Source of the DNA: Streptomyces wedmorensis
GTDB taxonomy: Bacteria > Actinomycetota > Actinomycetes > Streptomycetales > Streptomycetaceae
Reading direction: 5' to 3'
Length of the DNA: 64,000 nt
Assembly (NCBI RefSeq): GCF_000716445.1
Contig: NZ_JNWK01000035.1
Coordinates: 124,001-188,000 of the forward strand
The stretch's first letter is position 1; each line of letters begins with the position of its first letter. A program made the translations under genes and the position numbers. Under the pieces are notes generated by a model, which was not told the DNA's origin, searched no databases, and worked only from the letters and a program-made list of their open reading frames with translations. This document shows positions 39,914 through 47,930 of the stretch, piece by piece.

Positions 39914-40755
39914 GAAGCCACCGCCTTGCGGACGAGGGCGGCGGCCGCGGGCCGGTCGAGACGGCCGTCGGCGACGACGGTCACCACCCGCCGTACCGAG
40001 GTCTCCCCGGCCGGCACCGCGAGGCGCCCGGAGTGGGCGAGCGAGGAGCCGACGCCGGGGTACTCCGCGGCGCGGACGAACCAGGGGTCGCTGCGGGTCT
40101 GCGCGGTCGCCCCGGCGAACACCAGGGTCCAGCCGTCGCCCGCGAGGGCCACCCAGTCGGCCGGAACGCCGTGCACGGCCTCCTCGCCCTCCGCGTCCGG
40201 GCCGAACGCCGACGGCGCCGCCGCCTCCTTGGGCGCGCGCCAGAAGAAGCCGCCGTAGGCGGCGCCGGGGCGGCCGTTCGTGGCGGGGCTGCCGATCGAG
40301 AGGTCGCGCCCCGACGTGTTCGTGAGGGAGAAGGTGAGGTCGAGGGCCCAGGCGGAGTCGGTGAGGGCGGTGACCGCCACGGTGCGGTGCTCGCGGAGCA
40401 GCCGCTCGCCGCCGACCGTCCAGCCGAGCTCCTCGACGAAGCCGTCCGGGTCGCACAGCTTGAACCCGTCGTGCCGCTGGACGCCGTGGTTGTCGAGCTC
40501 CACGGAACCGCGGCCCCGGACGAAGGTGCGTCCGCCCCAGAAGTTGTGGCCGGCGACGTCGGCCACGGCGATCCCCGCGCCCAGGTGGTGCGGGTGGTCC
40601 TCGGGCAGGGTCTCGGTCACCACCCGGCCGGCGAGGGTGGTGACGGGGTGGAGGTAGGGCCGGGGGGAGTGGTCGGCCGCGAGGTCGGGCCGGGTGGTGT
40701 AGCGGGCGACGGTGCGGCCCGCGCAGCGGAGCACGGTGGGCCGTTCGGGGCTCAT
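39910..40755 (-). CDS. PmoA-like family protein (DUF6807)
   Basis: 281 residues from ATG 40755 (MSPERPTVLRCAGRTVARYT), overlapping the upstream stop by 4 nt. Conserved HPHHLGAGIAVADVAGHNFWGG is the hallmark of the family annotated 'methane oxygenase PmoA', a misnomer: these are soluble beta-sandwich proteins common in actinobacteria and Bacteroidetes next to Gfo/Idh oxidoreductases and sugar importers. The His-rich motif may bind metal or sugar. Exact reaction is unknown. Confidence 0.85.
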   Translation of the reverse strand: MSPERPTVLRCAGRTVARYTTRPDLAADHSPRPYLHPVTTLAGRVVTETLPEDHPHHLGAGIAVADVAGHNFWGGRTFVRGRGSVELDNHGVQRHDGFKLCDPDGFVEELGWTVGGERLLREHRTVAVTALTDSAWALDLTFSLTNTSGRDLSIGSPATNGRPGAAYGGFFWRAPKEAAAPSAFGPDAEGEEAVHGVPADWVALAGDGWTLVFAGATAQTRSDPWFVRAAEYPGVGSSLAHSGRLAVPAGETSVRRVVTVVADGRLDRPAAAALVRKAVAS

Positions 40756-41915
40756 CGGACCTCCGCCCGCCGCGACGGTGCCCAGGCGGCGCCGAGTTCG
40801 GAGAAGAGCCGCAGCCCGTCGGCGGCGGCGTCGACCAGCGCGTCGACGCCGCCGACGACCCGGCGCGGCGCGCTCTCGCCGGGCTCGGCGTGCCAGTGCG
40901 CGGCGGGTACGGCCAGCGGATCGGGGGCCGTACGGACCGCCTCGACGACCCGCATGAACGCGCCGGTCGCCGCCGGCGGCACCCACAACGGCTCGCCGTC
41001 CGTGACGTGCGCGACGAGGTTCTCCAGGAGGTCGGTGCGGCCGTACTCGGTCTCCTCGGGGCCGTGTCCGGCGCGCTGGAGCAGGACCCGGTCCTGCCGG
41101 TACCAGAAGGTGATCCGGCCCTGGGCGCCGTGGACGATCACGTACGGCTCCGAGGACTTCTCGGCGCAGAGCGTCGCGGCGACCGTGACCTGGGTGCCGG
41201 CCGAGGTCACCACCCGTACCGCGGAGGTGTCGTCGGACTCGATCGCGTGGGCGTGGAACAGCTCGGTCTCGATGTGCTCGACGTCCTCGGCACGCGTGGA
41301 GCCGGAGAGCGCGAGCGCCGTGGCGACGGCGTGGGCGAGGGGGTTGGTGAGTGCCCCGTCGACGACGTCGACGCCGCCCAGCCGCCGGTGTCCGGCCCAG
41401 GGGGCGCGCCGGAAGTAGGCCTCGTCGCGGACCCAGGCGCCGGCCGCGCCGACCCCGAGGAGTTCGCCGATGACGCCGTCCTCGACCATGCGGCGGATCG
41501 CCGGCACGGCGTGCGAGCCGAGCGACTGGAAGCCGATCTGGCAGGCCACGCCGGCCGCCTCGACGCCGTCGGCCATCCTGCGGAACTCCGCGTACGACGG
41601 GGCCGGCGGCTTCTCCAGGAGGATGTGCGCCCCGTGCCGGGCGGCGGCGAGGGTCATGTCGGCGTGGGTCTGGATGGGGGTGGAGAGCACGGCGATCCGG
41701 GCGCCGGTGGAGGCGAGGAGCGCCTCGAAGTCGGCGGACTGCTCCGGGTCCCCGATGCCGTCCAGTTCGGCCGCGTCCAGCGGGCGCAGTTCGCAGATCC
41801 CGGCGAGCCGGACGAGCCCGCGCTCTTCGAGGCGGCGGATGTTGAGGAGGTGGCTGCGGCCGTGGCCGCGGGCGCCCGCGAGGACGACCGGCAGCGGGGT
41901 GCGTGCGGTGTTCAT
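40752..41915 (-). CDS. Gfo/Idh/MocA-family oxidoreductase
   Basis: 387 residues from ATG 41915, preceded by AAGGAAG. A possible earlier ATG at 41945 overlaps the permease stop but has no spaced ribosome binding site. Rossmann domain VVLAGARGHGRSHLLNI with a GxRGHG loop, the EKP motif as HILLEKPPAPS, then the C-terminal substrate domain with AHAVATALALSG. Such enzymes oxidise sugars or sugar acids with NAD(P). In this operon, with IlvD- and DHDPS-family enzymes, a sugar 1-dehydrogenase role (as in the Azospirillum arabinose dehydrogenase, same superfamily) is a reasonable guess. Confidence 0.88.
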   Translation of the reverse strand: MNTARTPLPVVLAGARGHGRSHLLNIRRLEERGLVRLAGICELRPLDAAELDGIGDPEQSADFEALLASTGARIAVLSTPIQTHADMTLAAARHGAHILLEKPPAPSYAEFRRMADGVEAAGVACQIGFQSLGSHAVPAIRRMVEDGVIGELLGVGAAGAWVRDEAYFRRAPWAGHRRLGGVDVVDGALTNPLAHAVATALALSGSTRAEDVEHIETELFHAHAIESDDTSAVRVVTSAGTQVTVAATLCAEKSSEPYVIVHGAQGRITFWYRQDRVLLQRAGHGPEETEYGRTDLLENLVAHVTDGEPLWVPPAATGAFMRVVEAVRTAPDPLAVPAAHWHAEPGESAPRRVVGGVDALVDAAADGLRLFSELGAAWAPSRRAEVR

Positions 41916-41941
41916 GTCTTCCTTGTCCGTGTGGGTGCCGT

Positions 41942-42865
41942 TCATCCCTTCACCGCCCCGGCGCTGAAGCCGGTGACCAGCCACTTCTGGATGAAGGCGA
42001 AGACGACGACGACGGGGACCGCGGCGATGACCCCGCCCGCGGCGAGCGCGCCGAGGTCGACGCTGTCGGCGCCCATCAGAGTGTTGAGTCCGACCGGGAT
42101 GGTCTGCTTGTCCTGGCTGCTGAGGAACATCAGGGCGAAGAGGAAGTGGTTCCAGGCGTGGACGAAGGCGAACGAGCCGACGGCGACCAGGCCGGGACGG
42201 AGCAGCGGCAGGACGACGATCCGGAAGGCGTGGAACCGGTTGCAGCCGTCGACCCAGGCCGCCTCCTCCAGGGAGTACGGCACGTTCCTGATGAAGCCGC
42301 TGATGAGGATCATCGACAGCGGGAGCTGGAAGACGGTCTCGGCGATGATGACGCTGCCGAGCGAGTTGATCATCCGCAGTTCGGCGAAGATCTGGAAGAG
42401 CGGTACGAGGAGCAGCGCGCCCGGCACGAACTGGGAGCAGAGCAGGGCCAGCATGAAGCCCTTCTTGATCCGGAAGTCGAAGCGGGCGAGCGCGTAGCCG
42501 CCGGCGAGGGCGACGACCGTCGTCATCACCAGGACCGCGACGCCGATGAGCAGGCTGTTCTGGAAGAAGACGCCGAAGCTGCGCTCGTTCCAGACCTTCT
42601 CGAAGTGCGCGCTGGTCATCGGCCAGGGCACGAGCGAGGTGGAGCCGGCGGGCCGCAGCGCGAACAGCAGGATCCAGTAGAAGGGGACGAGGGTGAAGAG
42701 GAGGTAGATCCCCAGCGGCAGGTAGATCTGCCAGCGGGGCACCTCGTCCCAGGCCCGGCGCCTGCCGCGGGCGGGTGCGGGCGGGGTCGTGCCGGGCGGC
42801 GGGGCGTCCTGCGGGGCGGTCGTGGGGGCGGCCGGGGCCGCGCTGAGGGTGGACTCGGCTGTCAC
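41942..42865 (-). CDS. Sugar ABC transporter permease (MalG type)
   Basis: 307 residues from a GTG that overlaps the preceding permease stop (GTGA). Pro/Ala-rich tail, then six membrane segments from WQIYLPLGIYLLFTLVPFYW. EAA loop LEEAAWVDGCNRFHAFRIVV; C-terminus WLVTGFSAGAVKG. The frame open to 44119 beyond this GTG is antisense or noncoding. Works with the 42862-43800 permease. Confidence 0.92.
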   Translation of the reverse strand: MTAESTLSAAPAAPTTAPQDAPPPGTTPPAPARGRRRAWDEVPRWQIYLPLGIYLLFTLVPFYWILLFALRPAGSTSLVPWPMTSAHFEKVWNERSFGVFFQNSLLIGVAVLVMTTVVALAGGYALARFDFRIKKGFMLALLCSQFVPGALLLVPLFQIFAELRMINSLGSVIIAETVFQLPLSMILISGFIRNVPYSLEEAAWVDGCNRFHAFRIVVLPLLRPGLVAVGSFAFVHAWNHFLFALMFLSSQDKQTIPVGLNTLMGADSVDLGALAAGGVIAAVPVVVVFAFIQKWLVTGFSAGAVKG

Positions 42866-43800
42866 TTGCCGTCGCCTCCGAACTTGCTCAGGCGCAGATA
42901 GACCATCGAGCAGAAGAGAAGGATCACGAACGCCACCGTGGTGAGGGCGGAGGCGTATCCGAAGTTGTGGGCGTCGACGCTGGTGTGCGCGATGTACAGC
43001 GGGAGGGTCGTCGTCTCGCCCGCGGGCCCGCCGCCCGTCAGCGTGTACAGCAGGTCGACGTTGTTGAACTCCCAGACCGCCCGCAGCAGCGTCGACAGGA
43101 CGATCGCGTCCCGGATGTGGGGGAGCGTGATGTGGACGAACTGGCGGATGCGGCCCGCCCCGTCGACCTCGGCCGCCTCGTACAGGTCCTTCGGTACGGA
43201 CTGGAGGTCGGCCAGGATGAGGATGGCGAAGAACGGCACCCCGCGCCAGAGGTCGGCGACGATGGCCGCGGGGAACACGGTCGCCGTGTCGGAGAGCCAG
43301 GACGTGCCGTACGAGCCCAGGCCCAGGTCCGCCAGATAACGGCTGATGCCGGTCTGGGAGTTGTAGAGCAGCACCCAGATCGCCGAGGTGAGCACGCCCG
43401 AGACCGCCCAGGGCGAGAAGACCAGGGCCCGGCCCAGGGCGCGGCCGACGAAGGTCTGGTTCACGATGAGGGCGAGCGCGAGCCCGAACAGCAGCTGGAG
43501 CGTCACCTCGACCACGACCCACTTGAGGCTGAAGCTCAGCGTGCCCCAGAAGTGCGGGTCGTCGGTGAAGATCCGCGTGAAGTTGTCGAGGCCCGCGAAC
43601 CCGTTCCGCCAGGGCTTCGTGGGGTTGTAGTGCTGGAGGCTGTAGTAGAAGACGCTGAGCACCGGGTAGGCGATGAAGCCCAGCATCAGCAGTCCGGCGG
43701 GGGCGATCAGCAGGTACGGCAGTCGGCGGGGGGTCGCTCCCGTGCGACGGCGCGCCCGTGCCGGGACGGCTCGGGGCGGTGGGGTCACAGCTGAGGCCAT
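42862..43800 (-). CDS. Sugar ABC transporter permease (MalF type)
   Basis: 312 residues. Arg/Pro-rich tail, then RLPYLLIAPAGLLMLGFIAY and five more membrane segments; EAA loop LYEAAEVDGAGRIRQFVHI. Start ATG 43800. The 183 bp upstream hold two palindromes and tandem copies of the dehydratase 3' end, so this gene may have its own regulated promoter within the long leftward unit. Confidence 0.92.
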   Translation of the reverse strand: MASAVTPPPRAVPARARRRTGATPRRLPYLLIAPAGLLMLGFIAYPVLSVFYYSLQHYNPTKPWRNGFAGLDNFTRIFTDDPHFWGTLSFSLKWVVVEVTLQLLFGLALALIVNQTFVGRALGRALVFSPWAVSGVLTSAIWVLLYNSQTGISRYLADLGLGSYGTSWLSDTATVFPAAIVADLWRGVPFFAILILADLQSVPKDLYEAAEVDGAGRIRQFVHITLPHIRDAIVLSTLLRAVWEFNNVDLLYTLTGGGPAGETTTLPLYIAHTSVDAHNFGYASALTTVAFVILLFCSMVYLRLSKFGGDGK

Positions 43801-43821
43801 GACGGCGGCTCCGTTCTCGGT

Positions 43822-43831
43822 GAAGCGCTTC
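43822..43831. promoter_or_regulatory. LacI-type operator GAAGCGCTTC
   Basis: Perfect 10-bp palindrome, flanked GT...GC, 22 bp upstream of the permease start; matches the core of the TCGAAGCGCTTCGA operators at 15.7 and 58 kb. Confidence 0.6.
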
Positions 43832-43843
43832 GCGAACGACGTT

Positions 43844-43853
43844 CGAGATTTCG
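43844..43853. promoter_or_regulatory. CGAGATTTCG element
   Basis: One mismatch from the CGAAATTTCG core upstream of the GH51 gene; the flanks also agree (TTCGAGATTTCGGACA against GTCGAAATTTCGAACA). Possible shared pentose-responsive operator. Confidence 0.45.
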
Positions 43854-43896
43854 GACAGGCGGGGCGGGGCGGGTTCTCGGACGGTGGTACGGGGCG

Positions 43897-44010
43897 GTGC
43901 GGGGCGGGGGTCAGCCCGCGTACGGATCGGGGGTGGTGCGGGGCCGGGTTCGGCCCGCGTACGGATCGGGTGCGGGGCGGGGGTCAGCCCGCGTACGGAT
44001 CGGGGGTGGT
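43897..44010. repeat. Tandem copies of the dehydratase 3' end
   Basis: Three direct repeats of 34-39 bp starting at 43897, 43936 and 43970, each containing GCCCGCGTACGGATCGGG or a one-base variant. The rightmost copy contains the last codons and stop of the IlvD-family gene (C-terminus TPDPYAG); the other two lie downstream of that stop, noncoding. Confidence 0.85.
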
Positions 44011-45873
44011 TCCGGACCTGGCCAGGAACGTGAAATCGCAGCCGGTGTCGGCCTGGGAGATCTGCTCCATGTACAGCGCGCCGTAGCCGCGCTCGTACCG
44101 GGCCGGCGGTGATGTCCACACGGCCCGACGGCCGGTCAGCTCCTCGTCCGTGACGTGCAGGTGGAGGGAGCGTGCCGCGACGTCGAGGGTGATCGTATCG
44201 CCCGTACGGACGAGGGCAAGAGGTCCGCCGACATGGGACTCGGGCGCCACGTGCAGCACACAGGCCCCGTAACTCGTCCCGCTCATCCGGGCGTCGGAGA
44301 TCCGGACCATGTCCCGCACGCCCTGCTCCAGGAGGTACCGGGGGATGGGCAGCATCCCGTACTCGGGCATGCCCGGGCCGCCCTTTGGCCCCGCGCCGCG
44401 CAGCACGAGCACATGGTCGGCGGTGATGCCGAGCGACGGGTCGTCGATGGTCCGCTGCATCGTCCGGTAGTCGTCGAACACGACCGCCGGGCCGGTGTGC
44501 TTCAGCAGCCGCGGCTCGGCCGCGATGTGTTTGATGACGGCGCCGTCCGGGCAGAGGTTGCCGCGCAGCACCGCGACCCCGCCCTCGGCGGCCAGCGGCC
44601 TCGCCCGGTCCCGGATCACCTCGTCGTCGTGCACGAGGGCGCCGGCGAGCTGCTCGCGCAGGCTCGTGTGCGAGACGGTCGGCCGGTCCAGGTGCAGCAC
44701 GTCGGTGAGCCGGGAAAGGAACCCCGTCATGCCGCCCGCGAAGTGGAAGTCCTCCATCAGGTACCGTCCGCCGGGCCGCAGGTTCGCGAGCACCGGCACG
44801 GTCCTGGCGATCCGGTCGAAGTCGTCGAGCGTCAGCGTCACCCCGGAGCGCCCGGCCATGGCGATCAGATGGATGACCGCGTTGGTCGAGCCGCCGAGCG
44901 CCAGGACCGCGGCGACCGCGTCCTCGTACGCCTCCCGGGTCAGCACCTGCGACAGCCGCAGGTCACGCCGTACGAGCTCGACGATCCGCAGGCCCGACGC
45001 GGCGGCCATCCGGTCGTGCCCGGAGTCGACGGCCGGCACCGACGAGGCGCCGGGCACCGTCACGCCCAGGGTCTCGGCGGCGGCGGTGAGCGTGGACGCC
45101 GTGCCCATCGTCATGCAGTGACCGGGGGAGCGGGCGAGCCCGCTCTCCAGCTCGGCCATCTCGCAGTCGCCGATCAGCCCCGCCCGCTTCTCGTCCCAGT
45201 ACTTCCACATGTCCGTGCCGGAGCCGAGCGTCTCGCCCCGCCAGTGGCCCGGCAGCATCGGACCGGCCGGCACGAACACGGTCGGCAGGTCCACCGAGGC
45301 GGCGCCCATGAGCAGCGCCGGCGTCGTCTTGTCGCAGCCGCCCATCAGGACGGCCCCGTCCACCGGGTACGAGCGCAGCAACTCCTCCGTCTCCATGGCC
45401 AGGAGGTTGCGGTACAGCATCGGCGTCGGCTTCTGGAAGGTCTCCGACAGGGTGGACACCGGGAACTCCAGCGGGAAGCCGCCGGCCTGCCACACCCCCC
45501 GCTTCACGGCCTGGGCCCGGTCGCGCAGATGGACGTGGCAGGGGTTGATGTCGGACCAGGTGTTCAGGATCGCGATCACCGGCTTGCCGAGGTGCTCCTC
45601 GGGCAGGTACCCGAGTTGCCGGGTCCGCGCGCGATGGCTGAACGAGCGCAGCCCGTCCGTGCCGTACCACTGGTGACTGCGGAACTCCTCGGGCTTCCGG
45701 CCCGCGCCGCCGGGCCCGTCGCCCGCGTCGGTGGGCGCGGGGCCCGCGTCGGTGGGCGGGGGGCTCGTCTCGTCGCGTCCGGGGCTCGTGCCGGCGGGCT
45801 CGTGGCTCGTCTCGTCGGGCACGTGGCTCGTCTCGTCGGGTTCGGGGCTGGTGCCGGCGGGCTCGTGGCTCAT
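43984..45873 (-). CDS. IlvD/Edd-family sugar-acid dehydratase
   Basis: 629 residues, ATGA-coupled to the DHDPS-family gene. The catalytic part begins near residue 57 (RKPEEFRSHQWYGTDGLRSF) and has all family landmarks: AILNTWSDINPCHVHLRD, GAVLMGGCDKTTPALLMGAA, SPGHCMTMGTAST (the Fe-S cysteines) and GPKGGPGMPEYGM with DARMSGTSYGA. It is closer to L-arabonate/pentonate-type dehydratases (about 575 residues) than to IlvD of branched-chain synthesis. The first ~55 residues are a low-complexity SHEPAGTS/DETS repeat with no counterpart in the family. Likely reaction: aldonate to 2-keto-3-deoxyaldonate. Confidence 0.88.
   Translation of the reverse strand: MSHEPAGTSPEPDETSHVPDETSHEPAGTSPGRDETSPPPTDAGPAPTDAGDGPGGAGRKPEEFRSHQWYGTDGLRSFSHRARTRQLGYLPEEHLGKPVIAILNTWSDINPCHVHLRDRAQAVKRGVWQAGGFPLEFPVSTLSETFQKPTPMLYRNLLAMETEELLRSYPVDGAVLMGGCDKTTPALLMGAASVDLPTVFVPAGPMLPGHWRGETLGSGTDMWKYWDEKRAGLIGDCEMAELESGLARSPGHCMTMGTASTLTAAAETLGVTVPGASSVPAVDSGHDRMAAASGLRIVELVRRDLRLSQVLTREAYEDAVAAVLALGGSTNAVIHLIAMAGRSGVTLTLDDFDRIARTVPVLANLRPGGRYLMEDFHFAGGMTGFLSRLTDVLHLDRPTVSHTSLREQLAGALVHDDEVIRDRARPLAAEGGVAVLRGNLCPDGAVIKHIAAEPRLLKHTGPAVVFDDYRTMQRTIDDPSLGITADHVLVLRGAGPKGGPGMPEYGMLPIPRYLLEQGVRDMVRISDARMSGTSYGACVLHVAPESHVGGPLALVRTGDTITLDVAARSLHLHVTDEELTGRRAVWTSPPARYERGYGALYMEQISQADTGCDFTFLARSGTTPDPYAG
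45715..45873. repeat. In-frame degenerate tandem repeat at the dehydratase N-terminus
   Basis: Repeats built on CTCGTGGCTCGTCTCGTCGGG on the plus strand, with a related GCGTCGGTGGGCG pair at 45725-45760. On the minus strand they encode alternating SHEPAGTS and DETSH units, so the extension arose by in-frame repeat expansion. Confidence 0.8.
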
Positions 45874-46772
45874 ATCGGCCACCCGCCGGCGATGGCCGCG
45901 ACCTCGGCCCGTGCCGCGTCGGGCAGTTCGCGGCTTGGCGGCCGGATGGCGCGGCGGCACAGGCCGAGGGAGGCGAGGGCCTCCTTGACGACGGTCACGT
46001 TGTCGGCACTGCCGTTCGCCGCCCGCAGCTCCTCGAAGCGGCGGATCCGCTCCCACACCTTCATCGCGGTCGGGTAGTCGCCGGCCCGCAGCGCGTGCAG
46101 CATCTCCAGGGAGAGCGCGGGGGAGACGTTGACCAGGCCGGAGGTGAAGCCGGTGGCGCCGCTCGCGAAGTACGCGGGAGCGTACGGCTCGGCGAGACCC
46201 GCCACCCACACGAACCGGTCGAGGCCCGCGTCCCGGGCGAAGCCGGCGAACCGGGCCGCGTCCGGCACCGCGTACTTCACCCCGACGACGTTGGGGCAGG
46301 CGGCGCCGAGCTCCGCCAGCCGGGCCCCGCTCAGGAGCGGGTTGCGGATGTAGGGGACGACACCGAGCTCCGGGACCGCCTCGGCGATGGCCCGGTGGTA
46401 GTCGACCCAGCCGCTCTCGGAGACGTACGGGTGGACGGGCTGGTGGACCATCACCATGTCGGCGCCGGTGGCGTGGGCGTGCCGGGCGGCCTCGACCGCG
46501 GTCGGCACGTCGTGGCCGACGCCGACCAGGATCACGGCGCGGCCGCCCGCCTCCTCGACGGTCGCCTCGGTGACGGCTCGACGCTCCTCGGGGGCGAGGG
46601 CGTAGAACTCGCCGGTGTTGCCGTTCGGGGTGAGGGTGCGCACCCCGCCGTCGAGCAGCCGCCGCAGCAGGGCGCGGTGGGCGGCGGTGTCGACCGAGCC
46701 GTCCTCGGCGAAGGGGGTGACCGGGATCGCCACGACATCGGCGAGGGCGGCCCTCAGTGTCTCGAATTCCAT
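45870..46772 (-). CDS. Dihydrodipicolinate synthase-family aldolase/dehydratase
   Basis: 300-residue class I aldolase-fold enzyme. Schiff-base Lys is K166 in VVGVKYAV and the conserved Tyr is Y141 in VVPYIRNPL; TPNGNTGEFYAL is the substrate loop. Start ATG 46772 after GCGAGGCACC. Family members include 5-dehydro-4-deoxyglucarate dehydratase, 2-keto-3-deoxy-L-arabonate dehydratase and KDG aldolase. Next to an aldonate dehydratase the likely role is the following step on a 2-keto-3-deoxy sugar acid. First enzyme gene after the GntR regulator. Confidence 0.87.
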   Translation of the reverse strand: MEFETLRAALADVVAIPVTPFAEDGSVDTAAHRALLRRLLDGGVRTLTPNGNTGEFYALAPEERRAVTEATVEEAGGRAVILVGVGHDVPTAVEAARHAHATGADMVMVHQPVHPYVSESGWVDYHRAIAEAVPELGVVPYIRNPLLSGARLAELGAACPNVVGVKYAVPDAARFAGFARDAGLDRFVWVAGLAEPYAPAYFASGATGFTSGLVNVSPALSLEMLHALRAGDYPTAMKVWERIRRFEELRAANGSADNVTVVKEALASLGLCRRAIRPPSRELPDAARAEVAAIAGGWPI

Positions 46773-46849
46773 GGTGCCTCGCAGTTCACTCACGGGCCGG
46801 GTGCTCACGGCGTGGGCGCCCGCCCGCTGTTCAGGGGGGAGGTGGCTGG

Positions 46850-47060
46850 GCGGCGCGGTCGCGTCGGCGCCGGACTTCGGCGGCTGGTCGCGGTCGTCGG
46901 TCGCGGTGGTCGCGCTTCGGGGGTCGGTTGCGGTGGTCGTTCGCGGTGGTCGCGCTTCGGGGGCCGGCCGCGGTGGCCGGTGGCCGGTGCAGTGGCGGTG
47001 CCGGTGGCCGGTTGGCCGTGGCCGTTTCGCGGTGGCCGGGCCGCGGGCCCCGCGCGGCCG
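46850..47060. repeat. Tandem and simple repeats between GntR and aldolase genes
   Basis: Two 40-bp direct repeats at 46901-46940 and 46941-46980 (TCGCGGTGGTCGCGCTTCGG start), followed by GGTGGCCGG-type simple sequence to about 47040. No gene or clear promoter is visible in the 299-bp gap. Confidence 0.75.
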
Positions 47061-47071
47061 GCAGGCGCCCG

Positions 47072-47701
47072 CTATGGGAAGGCGCGTTCGACGAACGAGG
47101 CGATGTGGTCGTGCACGGCGCGGCCGGCCCCTTCGACGTCGCCCGCGACGGCGAGTCGCAGGATCTCCTCGTGCTCCGAGGCCTCGCGTTCCCAGGAGGG
47201 GACGGCGGCCCAGGCGACCGTGGAGACCAGGGCGGCCTGGTCGCGGACCTCGTCGAGCATCCGGCCGAGGAGCGGGTTGCCGCAGGGCAGGTACAAGGAC
47301 CGGTGGAACTCCCGGTTGGCCAGGGAGCGTTCCGCCGGATCCTCGGCTCCGGCGGCCCGGCGCAGCGCCTCGTGGGCCGCGTCGAGGGGGGCGCCCGAGG
47401 CGACGGCGCGGCGGACCGCCTCGGGCTCCAGGAGCAGCCGTACGTCGTAGACGGCGCGGGCCATGTCCGCGTCGACCATGCGGACCGTGACGCCCTTGTA
47501 CTGGCTCATCACCACGAGCCCGCTGCCCGCGAGGGTCTTGAGCGCCTCGCGGACCGGGGTCTTCGACACCCCGAACCGCGCGGCGAGTTCGGTCTCCACG
47601 AGCGCCTGGCCGGGTCTGAGCCCTCCGGTGAGGATGTCGTGCTTGATCGCTTCCAGGACGTACTGGGTGCGGGAGGGGATGGGGCTGGGGGCGAAGGCCA
47701 T
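47072..47701 (-). CDS. GntR-family (FadR/FCD) transcriptional regulator
   Basis: 209 residues. Winged helix at about 10-75 (YVLEAIKHDILTGGLRPGQ, VSKTPVREALKTLAGSGLV), then the FCD effector domain with EFHRSLYLPCGNPLLGRML and HEEILRLAVAGD, containing the His/Asp metal-site pattern. FCD regulators commonly sense sugar acids, in keeping with the dehydratase and aldolase genes downstream. Ribosome binding site is weak (GAGAG). A TCATATATGA palindrome upstream is a candidate autoregulatory operator. Confidence 0.9.
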   Translation of the reverse strand: MAFAPSPIPSRTQYVLEAIKHDILTGGLRPGQALVETELAARFGVSKTPVREALKTLAGSGLVVMSQYKGVTVRMVDADMARAVYDVRLLLEPEAVRRAVASGAPLDAAHEALRRAAGAEDPAERSLANREFHRSLYLPCGNPLLGRMLDEVRDQAALVSTVAWAAVPSWEREASEHEEILRLAVAGDVEGAGRAVHDHIASFVERAFP

Positions 47702-47731
47702 GGAGCACTCTCAGATCTCGTGTATCGCGTC

Positions 47732-47741
47732 TCATATATGA
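47732..47741. promoter_or_regulatory. Candidate GntR operator
   Basis: A/T-rich palindrome TCATATATGA, 31 bp upstream of the regulator start, conspicuous in this GC-rich DNA and probably overlapping its -10 region. Confidence 0.55.
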
Positions 47742-47811
47742 CGTACGAAGTGCAACGGGCATGAAGTTAGGGGGGCGTTCGTGTTTCGTCAATGCTTCGC
47801 ACACGGTTCGT

Positions 47812-47823
47812 GAAAGCGTTTTC
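47812..47823. promoter_or_regulatory. LacI-like operator in front of GH31 gene
   Basis: GAAAGCGTTTTC, an imperfect 12-bp palindrome around GCG, 108 bp upstream of the alpha-xylosidase start. Resembles catabolite-type LacI boxes; may serve GH31 or the divergent GntR gene. Confidence 0.45.
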
Positions 47824-47930
47824 TGTCGAGGGAGGTCCAGGGGTCGGCGGGGCTGGTTCACCGTTTTGTTTTCTGGGATAACTATTGGGGGCTCCGTGGA
47901 GCCCCTCCGACCCCGTCCCCAAGGACCAGC

